This document shows positions 34,564-44,864 of a stretch of 64,000 bases of DNA, in pieces (the first letter of the stretch is position 1; every line of letters begins with the position of its first letter). The DNA is taken from positions 13,125,818 through 13,189,817 of the forward strand of contig NC_080056.1 in assembly GCF_026212465.1 (NCBI RefSeq), given 5' to 3'. Made by a program: the position numbers and the translations under genes. This DNA is from Amaranthus tricolor (Eukaryota; Streptophyta; Magnoliopsida; Caryophyllales; Amaranthaceae). The notes below the pieces were generated by a model. That model did no database searches. It was not told the DNA's origin and worked only from the letters and a program-made list of their open reading frames with translations.

Positions 34564-37500
34564 TCAATGCAGCTTGATCATGCCAAGTTCCAATCTCATT
34601 TTCTCATGTTGTTCCCTTGGAAGTGGTTTAGTCATGATATCTGCTATTTGCTTGTTGGTGTTTACATGCTTTAAAATAATATTTTTATTTTCAACATTAT
34701 CCTTAAGAAAATGATGCATAATGTGGATGTGTTTTACTCGTGAATGATGCACTGGATCTTTAGATATGCATATGGCACTGGTATTATCACAATAAATAGG
34801 AACACATTCAAACTTAATACCAAAATCTCCTAGCTGCTGTTTTATCCAAAGCATTTGGGAACAGCAAGCTGCTGCTGCTACGTATTCAGCTTCGGCAGTG
34901 GATAATGCAACAGTGTTTTGTTTCTTTGAACACCATGACACTAAACATGAGCCAAGAAATTGTACCATACCTGACGTACTTTTTCTATTTACCAGATCTC
35001 CTGCATAATCTGCATCACTAAAACCTTTCAAATCATAGACATCACTTTTAGGGTAAAATAAGGACAAGTCATCTGTTCCCTTCAAATATCTTAAAATTCG
35101 TTTAACTGCAGTGAGATGTGATTCTTTAGGATTGGATTGAAATCTAGCACAGAAACCAACACTAAAAGCAATATCGGGTCTACTAGCAGTTAGATATAAT
35201 AAAGAGCCAATCATGCCTCTATACATAGTTTGATCAATATTTGTTCCATTTGGGTCTTCATCTAATCTAATATTTGTAGCCATAGGTGTATTGTTGGTTT
35301 TGGCATTATTTAAGCTATATTTCTTGAGAAGTTCTTTTATATATTTTTGTTGGTGAATAAAGATACCATTAGCTGTTTGTTTAATTTTTAACCCAAGGAA
35401 AAAGTTTAGTTCTCCCATCATACTCATTTCAAATTCATTACTCATTAGGTTAGCAAATTCTTTACACAACAGTTCATTGGTGGCTCCAAAAATAATATCA
35501 TCAACATATATTTGAACAACTAAAATATCCGAACCTCTATTCTTAAAGAATAAGGTTTTGTCAATTTTGCCTCTTACAAAGTCATTTTAAATCAAAAACT
35601 TTGATAGTCTTTCATACCATTGCCTAGGAGCTTGTTTCAAGCCATAAAGAGCTTTATCAAGCTTGTAGACATGATCAACACAAGAGGTGTTTTCAAAGCT
35701 TGGGGGTTGTTCAACAAAAACTTGTTCATCAAGAAAACCATTTAAGAAAGCACATTTCACATCCATTTGATATAATTTAAAGTTCATGAATTTAGCAAAA
35801 GAAATTAAGATTCTTATAGCCTCTAACCTTGCTACCGGAGCAAATGTCTCGTTATAATCAATACCTTCTTGTTGATTGTATCCTTTGACCACGAGCCTTG
35901 CTTTGTTTCTTACAATTATTCCATGCTCATCTAGTTTATTCCGAAATACCCATTTCAAACTAATTACCTTTTTGTGTTTTGGTTTGGGTTCCAAGTGCCA
36001 TACTTTATTTCTTTCAAATTCATTTAATTCGTCTTGCATGGCCACGATCCATTCGGAATCCTTTAGAGCTTCTTCATGATGCTTGGGCTCGAGTGATGAT
36101 GGGAACGCAAAGTGTGCACAAAAGTTTCTCATTTGAGATCTAGTTTGTGTTCCTTTATTCAAATCACTTATAATCAAATCAAGAGGATGATAACTTTGAT
36201 ATTTCCAAGGTTTGGGCACAAATTCTCTTGTAGGAACAGTAGTATGTTCTGGTTCATTAGCTTGATTGACATTCTGTTCAGCTGCTGGATCAACTTGCTC
36301 GTCTGTGGGAACAGCTGTATTGGGAACAGTCTGTTGGTTCTGAAGTACCAGCTGTTCCTGATCAAGATCGTTCCTTTCTGCCTCTTCTGGGATCAGCTGT
36401 TCACCTGCTGTTCCTTGATCTTGCATTTTCATTTCTTCTTCATCATTCTCTAGATTTGCAAGACCTATCTTAAAATTATTTGTATCCTGTTCACTTGACA
36501 AAAAGTTAGTTTCATCGAAAATTATGTGAACGAATTCTTCCACGCTCATTGTTCTTTTGTTTTAAACTCTGTAAGCCTTACTATGTGATGAGTAGCCAAG
36601 AAATACTGCTTCATCACTTCTTTCATCAAACTTTCCTATATTTCGTTTTCCATTCACATGAACAAAACATTTGCATCCAAACATACGAAAATAGGAAGTA
36701 TTTGGTTTAACACCTTTAAGCAGTTCATAAGGTGTCTTTGAAGTGATTGGTCTTATTAATACACGATTCAAAATATAACATGCAGTATTAACAGCTTCGG
36801 CCCAAAAATTTCTAGGTAGACCACTAGCAATTAACATGGTTCTAGCCATTTCCTCTAAAGTCCTATTTTTCCTTTCTACTACACCATTTTGTTGTGGTGT
36901 TCGTGGTGCCGAAAAATTATGACTTAATCCATGTTCATTGCAATAATTCATGAAACTTGAATTTTCGAATTCTCTTCCATGATCTGACCTTATGTGAATA
37001 ATTTGATTATTGGTAGATTTTTGTATTTTGTTAGCGAAAGAAACAAACTCATTAAAAGCTTCATCTTTACTAACTAAAAATAAAATTCAAGTAAATCTAC
37101 TGTAATCATCAACAATAACAAACACATAAATTTTGCCACTACGGCTTTGTGTTCTCATAGGTCCACATAGATCCATATGTAATAATTCAAGTGGTTTAGT
37201 GGTGGTCACAATATTCTTTGATTTAAAAGATGACCTCACTTGTTTTCCTTTGGCACAAGGATCACAAATTTCATCCTTAAAGAATTTTATAGCTGGTAAT
37301 CCTCTAACTAGGTCTTTTGATCTTAATGTATTAATCAATGTATAACTAGCATGACCTAGACGCTTATGCCAAAGAAGTGGGTCGTCTTCAATAACACTTT
37401 AACACGTTAGACTGGTTTTGGGAACAGTGTCCAGGTCCACAACATAAGTGTTTCCTTTTCTGATTCCCTCGAGAACGATGTCTCCTGTGTCATTCCTAGA

Positions 37501-37782
37501 AATAATGCACTTTTCAGAAGTAAAGTTCACAGAGTTACCTTTATCGCAAAATTGAGAAATGCTAAGTAAGTTATGTTTCAAATTCTCAACTAAAAATACA
37601 TTATCGATAGCATGGGAATATGACCTTCCAACATTTCCTTTGGCGATTATCTCACCCTTCTTATTGTCACCGAAGGTTACTGTTCTCCCACCATAGGCTT
37701 CAAGTGAGAGAAATTTAGATTTGTCACCCCTCATGTGCTTGGAACACTCACTGTCGAGATACCATGAGTTGTTCCCCCTCAC
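34564..37782 (-). pseudogene. Copia pol: protease, integrase, RT, RNase H; four stops
   Basis: One frame on - throughout. Protease region 37782-37399 reads WYLDSECSKHM; the usual DSG active-site motif is DSE here. GAG-pre-integrase HxxxxH and CDPC (about 37,340-37,240), then integrase with HMDLCGPM, SDHGREF and VVERKNR as the three acidic positions. RT core: [50 protein letters not shown] and YVDD (about 35,500). RNase H: SDADYAGD, ALSTAEAEY and HHSRVKHI. In-frame stops at about 37,399, 37,087, 36,562 and 35,587, with no frameshift seen. Would be a cytoplasmic polyprotein; cannot be made whole here. Confidence 0.93.
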
Positions 37783-37859
37783 TTGGACCTGAAAAAAATT
37801 AATTGTTAGTTACAGGAACCCAGGCTGTCTTGGGTTCCTTGTCGATTTTACAAGAATCT

Positions 37860-38777
37860 GCTTTCTTCATCGTTATCGACATAGTTTCCGTTAGAGACAG
37901 TGTACTGTTCCCTTTTGGTGCACTGGTCCTTCAGATGGCCAGTTCCTCCACAGAAGGAACAGATTCTGTCTCTAGGGAGATCAACGTAAGCCATTTTCTT
38001 CTTGTTATTCTTAAAGTGATCTAGGCGTTTTGAATTTTTACTTTTAGCTTCTTGAATCCATTTGGGAACACTTTTGATTTTCCCTTTTTCTCTTGAATTT
38101 AATTCAAGCTCTATTTTATCACTGTTGGAGCATTTGAATTCGAAGCTACTGTCAAGATTTTAAAAATCTGTACACAGGTTCTTAATAGATGCGTCGTTTA
38201 ATTCTATATTCAAGCCTAACAATTTGTATTGCGATAACTCAATATTAAGAATAACCTTTTTCTTTTTAATTCTCTCCATATTTTCCTTTAGAATTATATT
38301 TTGGTCCAACAAACCGAAAAATCTGTTTTGGACATCGGATCTAAAGGTGTTTATATAGGAGACATGGTCTTTACTTACTTTGAGCTTCTTTTCCAATAGG
38401 AGAAACTTATCATTAAAATTTTCAAGTTTAATTTGTGTCTCCTTTAGCAACTCTATTAATTTATTTTTACTTAAATTGGATGGGTGGATAGAAAATGAGT
38501 TAGAAGAACATACTTGCTTTATGGCAAGGACATTAATTTCCATCTTCTGAAAATCTTCTTTTTCAAATTCGGTTATGGGTTTGGAAACAATTTCATGATT
38601 GGAGTTAGTAGTAGTTACCTCAAAGTCTCCAATTTTGATGACTCTCCAAACTTGATAATTTTCCGCTTTGATGAAGATCTCCATCATATTCTTCCAATAA
38701 ATGTAGAATTTTCCATCGAACATGGGCGGTCTTTGAGTAGAATACCATTCTTCCGTTCGCTCGTTCATAATTGACAT
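37860..38777 (-). pseudogene. Copia gag, internally deleted
   Basis: ATG 38777 (MSIMNERTEEW) starts a copia gag N-terminus (PPMFDGKFYIYWKNMMEIFI). After about 100 codons the central capsid part seems to be missing: the text passes straight to a coil-rich linker (LSKNKLIELLKETQIKLENF) and a stop at 38160. A CCHC knuckle (CSFCGGTGHLKDQC) lies further on at 37,920-37,961 in a separate stretch. Gag would package element RNA; this one is unlikely to. Confidence 0.7.
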
Positions 38778-38830
38778 TTTCGGGAACACCAGGATTTTGC
38801 CCTCAGGGTTTCCTGATCTACTAGGAACAG

Positions 38831-38843
38831 GGCTCTGATACCA
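38831..38843 (-). promoter_or_regulatory. Copia primer-binding site (initiator tRNA-Met type)
   Basis: On -, TGGTATCAGAGCC lies 2 bases after the LTR end. This is the standard tRNA-iMet primer complement of copia elements. Confidence 0.92.
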
Positions 38844-38845
38844 AT

Positions 38846-38981
38846 TGTAGACTCAATTAGGAACGGGAACAACAACAAAGGGGGGGTGAATTGTTGTTGT
38901 TACTAGTTTAAGCGTTTTTGCCTTGTTTTTGCGGAATTGAATAAAATAAATAAAGCTTAAACTTAGAGCGAAATAATTAAA
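38846..38981 (-). repeat. Truncated copia 5' LTR
   Basis: First ~135 bp of the LTR (TGTAGACTCAATTAGGAACG) next to the primer site. It breaks off at AATTAAAG, where segment F begins. Confidence 0.9.
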
Positions 38982-39492
38982 GTAATATTTTACAACAGTC
39001 AGCATCAACCGCAAACTGCATACATAAGGTGTGTTACATGTTTTGATGTCATCGACCAGTATTTGGGTGAATTGAATGTATTCCTTCTGTTCTACTGCAA
39101 CCTATTCATGCACATCGACTAGCACAAGGTTCTTATAGAGTCTCATATAGGCTGACCGAGTATTGTCACTGTGGCTTGGGTATCTGTACACATGCAGGGA
39201 ATCAAACATTCATTCTAGCATCCATTTCTTCCGAAACCATTCCTAAGTACCAAGACCGGTACAATTTAGTGTCCCACAAGTTTCTTATCCTCGGGAAAGG
39301 TCTTAATTTTCTTGTTGCACGGGCCGACAACAGAACTGACGTATATAAGTTTATATTTAGTAGACAATTTTTTAGAATTAGAGTTTTTTATTATTTTTTT
39401 ATATGTCTCCCTATGTTTTAAGTATGTAAAGAGCTTAAGGATAATCAAGGTGCATAAGATCAATTTTAAGACTGCCTCGTTCCAATGAGATC
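38982..39492 (+). repeat. Second copy of segment F
   Basis: Nearly identical to about 22,052-22,576, including the last ~20 bp of solo LTR A copy 2 and the terminal AGATC (39488-39492). Carries the same unrecognised + frame (39176-39421). Confidence 0.92.
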
Positions 39493-40973
39493 TGTAGACT
39501 CAATTAGGAACGAAAACAGCAATAAGAGAGGGGGGGGTGAATTGTTGTTGTTACTAGTTTAAGCGTTTTTGCCCTGTTTTTGCGGAATTGAATAAAATAA
39601 ATAAAGCTTAAACTTAGAGCGAAATAATTAAAAGAGACAAACGAGTTTTACGTGGAAACCTTCTAGGCCTAAATAGAAGGAAAAACCACGACCCCTCGGG
39701 ATTTCTAAATTCTCCACTATGTTTAAGGCAACTCGTTACAATTACATTAAACATCTTACTTCACTTGAAGCGCATCAACTAGGCTAACTCTTCTCTCTCA
39801 AATTGCTTTACTCAAAGCAACAAACTTAGCTTCACTAAAAGCTAAACTCCACACTAGCTTCACTAAAAGCTATGTCCTTAGCTTTACTCAAAGCTATTCT
39901 CTTCTCTAGCTTCACTAGAAGCTTTCTAATTCCCCCTAGACTCACTCAAGTCTAGTTACACAGATTCTCTCAAAAACCCTTACAAAAGGATAAAAATTCT
40001 CTAAAATAAAATCAATGAGTTGCACAAAAAAATATTATAAATTAATTGGCATTTTTAAAACAAAATTTTCTTGTAAAAAATTCTGCCAAAATTACGTATG
40101 ATTTAATGGCTCATACTAAGGCAAGTTTTGAAGAATAACCGAGTCCATTATTTATAGAGCTAAAATCCCTAATAAAAAGGAATATTCCAATCCATTATTC
40201 CTTAGCAAAAGATCATGGGAATAATGTGGATTAAACTACCAAACGGTTATTTCCACAATGAATTGAATAAATCAATCATACGGTTAAAACAACAATAACC
40301 GCTGTTCCTTAATAATAGGTTCTGTTCCCTTAAGCAGCAGTTTCTTCAGCAACAGTTCTTGTTCCCATAATAACGGCTGGAACTTAGCTAAAAATAGAAA
40401 CGGTTGATCTTTACTAAAAATAGAAACGGTTACCTATTACTAGTATTAGGGACGGTTACCTTTAGCTAAAAATAGCTAAGGATCCCTTAAAATTAGCTAT
40501 TATTCCTTCTTAGCTAAATATAGTCATTTACTAAATATAGATCCTAAAATAAAGGATCTTTATTTAGAGACTCATACGTAAAGTAATTTTTAGAAAACTT
40601 TTTGCCAATTAATAATAATAAATAAATGAATGCAACAAATTACTTTCTGTACATAACCTAAAATTAATAAAAATCAGAATTTATTAGTTAACGTTGGCTG
40701 ACTTCAGTTTGGGAACAGTGCGCTGTCTCCAAAATCCATTTTTGCTAGAACATTCAACCTGGGAACAGTAGACTTCCTGTCTCCATTTTACATCCCAAGT
40801 GATATACTCTTCTAACATCTCTTGAATCCTTTTGACACGTATGTTTCCATGAACTAAGCCATAGGTACTATCAACGATCACAATTACGACCGAATATCGA
40901 CCTGCACATAATCTTTAAAAACATATTTGTTTAAATAAAGTGTAGTCATCATCAAAACTCAAGAGGTCCAACA
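39493..40973 (-). repeat. Full-length copia LTR (1,481 bp), right copy
   Basis: TGTAGACTC...GTCCAACA, with AGATC on both sides (39488-92 and 40974-78), so on its own it looks like a solo LTR. On - it has a CTATAAATAA TATA box near 40,149-40,158. No hAT insertions. Confidence 0.92.
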
Positions 40974-41641
40974 AGATCGCTGACAAATAAGAAGATCTAA
41001 GGCTAGTAATGATATAGATCGAATCATGATTTATTCCCCAATAGTGGCTCTCCTAAGGATTTTGGGATCCTTTTATGTCATAGTTAGCTTTAACTTGTTG
41101 TTTCGTGATATGTTCACTATTAGACCTGGGAAAATTTGATCCGACCCGAAAATGAACCCGGGACCCGACCCGACAAAACCCGAACCCGACCGACCCGAAA
41201 GCGACTTAATCCGAAACATGACCGACCCGATAATTACCCGACCGAAAATGACCCGACCGGAAACCGACCGAAAACCGACCCGTTTTGACAGATTTAATAT
41301 CAATTTTTAGAGTAATTTCAATGTTAGAATTCATTTCAAATAAAATTTTAGTTTTCAAAGTATCTCAACATATTGAGTATATCACTTGAACCCTAAAACT
41401 AAAACTCATCAATAGATCTCAAAAAACACGTATTTAACGTCTTTTTAGCCATCGTAATTATTTTTCTTTAAAAACAGGACGTTATAATCATCTTAATTGA
41501 ATACATGTATCTTGTTAAATCAGTCAAATGAGTTTTTAATTCTTCTACATTTCAGTAAGCAAATCAATATAATTTATACGAACGTTTCGCACGTTTGAAT
41601 GAGCTTTTCAAAAAACGAATGTCGCTACCCTAAATTATAAA

Positions 41642-41812
41642 ACAAGACCAAACAAGAGGTAATTTATGCTTGTCCCACATCGACTTAGAAGAAGAGGTAA
41701 TTAGTAATGACTAGCTATAAACAAGACCAAACAAGTGGTAATTTATGTTTGTCCCACATCGACTTAGAAGAAGAGGTAATTAGTAATGACTAGCTATAAA
41801 CAAGACCAAACA
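41642..41812 (+). repeat. 79-bp tandem repeat with snRNA-type promoter motifs
   Basis: Two copies plus a short third start, period 79. Each full copy has GTCCCACATCG (41672-82 and 41751-61), matching the plant snRNA upstream element RTCCCACATCG, then TATAAA (41716-21 and 41795-800) 33 bp later, the spacing usual for Pol II snRNA genes. No snRNA sequence follows. The same motif pair occurs in some short LTR (TRIM) elements. Confidence 0.8.
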
Positions 41813-42285
41813 GCCTTGGGGCATATTTAAAAGGGTTGATTGGCTAATTATGCCATGCTTACCCTTTGATTATTTAATATCCTAATTTAGACTAAATATT
41901 TCCAATATTTTAAAACATTTATTTTTTTACTTATAATATCCACTTTTGTTTTTTAATATCTTATTTACATCATTTAAAGATGTTTAAATTAAAATATTCA
42001 AATTTTGTATTTGGACTTTTTATATCGTCTATCTCATATTTCATACAAAAATTACTAAATTATCTATCAGCACTTTCTAGTTCCTATTATAATGGGCATG
42101 TATATAAGTCCATTATCCTACAGATTATTGTGGAATGCTTTTATAATTTCAAATACTTATACATTTAATTAAATAACTAAAAGAAGTTTTTTTTTTAAAC
42201 CTTTTCCAGATATAGAAGGATACTAGATAATAAGATTTTACTCACTATACCTTCAAATCAATCTATACAACACTTCTAATTGGCC

Positions 42286-42339
42286 TATATAAATAACACA
42301 CTAGTGGGATTGCGTTCTTTCACCTAGGCGATGTGGGAC
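42286..42339 (-). promoter_or_regulatory. Third, inverted upstream-element plus TATA pair
   Basis: On -, GTCCCACATCG (42329-42339) is followed about 37 bp later by TATATA near 42,286-42,291. No recognised RNA gene follows. Confidence 0.45.
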
Positions 42340-42659
42340 AATGAGAAAAACAGAATTCATCTTGATTCTTGAATTAGTTGGCCATACATAAAAGGAACGA
42401 GCATGCATCAGAACTCAATGACCCAATAAAGCTACATAGATGTATAAGTGATGTAAATTTTTGGGGTTAAAAACTTAATATTTATATATTTAAATTTGGT
42501 GGATGTATAAGTGATGAATGTAAATTTTTGGGGCTTAAAGCTTGAAGAATTAGTGGAATCTTATTGGTTTATAGTTGATTTGCTAAAATATTTATATATA
42601 AACTTGTTTACAATCTTTCAATATTAGAAATTAGTTTTTAAATATTCAAAAAATCATAA

Positions 42660-43092
42660 TTAGAAAACTGAAATTGGATTCGGATGTATAACAGTTCGAT
42701 TAAGAATCGGTTCGGGTTAGTATCAGTTCGGGTTAAAAACAGTTCGATTAATAATCGATTCGGATTTGTATCAGTTCGGGTTAAAAACAGTTCGATCTTA
42801 ATCAGTTTTAGTCAGGTTGCATTCAGTTACGTGCATAATTCGGGTCGGATTTGAATCGGGTCGATCATTGTTCAGTTCGGGTAACATCGGTTAAGGTTTA
42901 TATGTCGGTTATAAAATTCGGTTGCAGTTCGAGTTCGATTTTGGCCTTTTCGGTTATTAAGCGGTTCGAGTGAAGTATCGGTTCGGGTAATTGCGGTTCG
43001 GTAAATCTAAAAAACTTACATTTTTTCGGGTCGGATAATTTTCGATTCCGAGTCGGATTTTCGGGTCGGGTTTGTTTTGAACAGCTCTACGC
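42660..43092. repeat. TTCGGGT-rich repeat block B1
   Basis: Irregular CGGTTCGGGT and CAGTTCGATT motifs. Matches segments of 56,050-56,280 and 57,921-58,030. Confidence 0.65.
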
Positions 43093-43430
43093 GTATCTTA
43101 CAAGTCTTTCAAAATAAGTATTAATTCCCCTATTTTTCTTGCACTTAAATGAACCTGACATACCAACTATTTTTTGAAAATTGTACATGTAATTTCTCTA
43201 ATGATTTTTTTTAGATATTTTAATGATTTTTTTTTATGTTGAATTAGTCGATTGGATATTCTGATGTTTTATGGTAACCCGTTGGGTCAATCCGAACCGA
43301 CCCGAAACTCGGAGTGATCCGACCTGAAACTGACCCGATCCGAAACTGACCCGACCCGAAAATGACCCGACCGAAATTGATCCGACCCAAAACCCGACCG
43401 ACCGACCGTTTTCCCAGGTCTATTCACTAT

Positions 43431-44864
43431 CATCAACTCACTTGTTTTTGGAAATCTCAAAAATTTTATTAGTTATTTCTTATGAATTATAGCCTTCATC
43501 ATTACTAATCACCTTCCTATTTTTTTCGCCCTCCTCCTATCATTTATTTAATTGCATTCCTTCAATAAATCTTTTACAATCATTAAATAAAAAAACTTAT
43601 TTAGTCAAGTAACCTTCGATATAGATTTTTTTATTTTGAAAATAAAATTTTCGTCTATATAATTAGGGACCCCCCTAAATGCTTCCTCCTAGCTCAGTGT
43701 TCAAAGCTGGAGTATTTCATTTTCTATTGTGAAATCATCTTTAATATCGTGTTACAAAATATAAACCCCATTAAACACAATTAGTGACCAAATGTTCAAA
43801 GCTCATGATTGTAACCCTGCAATATGTTCAAACACTTATTATGCTCCCTTATATGAGATGATTTTCTATAGACTAGAAATATGACTGTTACACACACTAT
43901 ATCTTTCCATGATACTTAAATTTTCACTTGTTTAAATAAGGAGTGAGTGCGATTTGGACCAATAATCTATATTCTAATATCAAACTCGACTAAAACTTAA
44001 GATTTTGATTGAAACCTTCATATTTTACACATGGCTGCAAAGACGTAATATATCTTGATAACTTTTATTTAAATATTTACTCCTACCTTCAAGTTTGGTC
44101 TCTACATTTTATAAAATCAAAGTTCTTAGATTTGAGTTCCAATCTTTCTAGAAATGGGGTTGTCAACGTAAAAAGCTTAGGTATATGCATGCTGCAATCA
44201 TAAGCTTGTAAGTACATAACTACTTACCCCTACAGTTTGCATGAGCTAATACTTGTTAGTTGTTTTATATACTTTTTTTAATGCTTTAATACTTTCTCTG
44301 TTCCATTCTCTGTACCATTATATATGTCATATTTGATTTTTTATGTAATTCAATGTGTAATTATCGAATTATGCATAACTAAATATTATAAAAAGTTACT
44401 ACCATCATGTAAATATGTGATTTGAGAATTAAAACAAGATCCTACTCGGATATATATATATTTTTTGCACATTAGCCGCAATATATAAATAAGCTGGAAC
44501 GATGAATAGTGCCAATAACAATAATGTAACAAGTATTTCAAAATGGTGGAAGCACTTCTACTTAGTTCTACATATAACAAAAGCTACCTTTTCCTCCAAT
44601 GCCTTGTTTTAAATAAGCATTTTGATGCTATAAATGAAACCTTTTTTTATTATAAAGGTATGTAACAATCATATACTGCCTATGTTGAAGTTACTTGCAT
44701 TGGGATGATGACATGTTATTTGTCTATTGCTGAGTTGCAACATTTCAACATCTTTGCCTCATTTTCTGTTACTGTTAATATCAAACCAGAAAAGTTTTCC
44801 TTCTTTTCCATTAAATGATATTGACATTAATATTAATTGCAGATTAAAGGAGCCTGAAGAAAAG
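43431..44864 (+). other. Upstream region of ABCC gene 1
   Basis: AT-rich, no gene. A possible 3' splice site (AATTGCAG, 44,836-44,843) just before the coding start suggests a 5' UTR intron. No defined promoter element could be fixed. Confidence 0.5.

Larger units (their letters stand above)
22577..40973 (-). mobile_element. Sirevirus-like Ty1/copia retrotransposon, nested and rearranged
   Basis: Outer ends TGTAGACTC and ...GTCCAACA, flanked by the 5-bp duplication AGATC (22572-76 and 40974-78). On - the order is 5' LTR, primer site, gag, protease, integrase, RT, RNase H, an extra sense ORF, polypurine tract, 3' LTR, which is copia order. The RT and RNase H text (EMSMMGELNFFLGLKIKQ; GMIGSLLYLTASRPDIAF) and the extra 3' ORF suggest the Sirevirus/Maximus-SIRE lineage. 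Two hAT elements sit in the 3' LTR. The 5' side contains a partial LTR, a repeat of flank F and a full LTR. Coding regions carry several stops. Confidence 0.9.
41121..43422. mobile_element. Non-autonomous hAT element, 2.3 kb
   Basis: Ends TAGACCTGGGAAAA and, inverted, TAGACCTGGGAAAA. Exact 8-bp duplication TTCACTAT at 41113-41120 and 43423-43430. Both subterminal regions are packed with ACCCGACC-type motifs. No transposase; the inside holds captured repeats, including tandem 79-bp units and a TTCGGGT-rich block. Confidence 0.93.

Noticed and set aside
41672..41812. A functional snRNA gene
   Set aside because: Promoter motifs are there, but the text after the TATA boxes does not resemble U1, U2, U4, U5 or U6.
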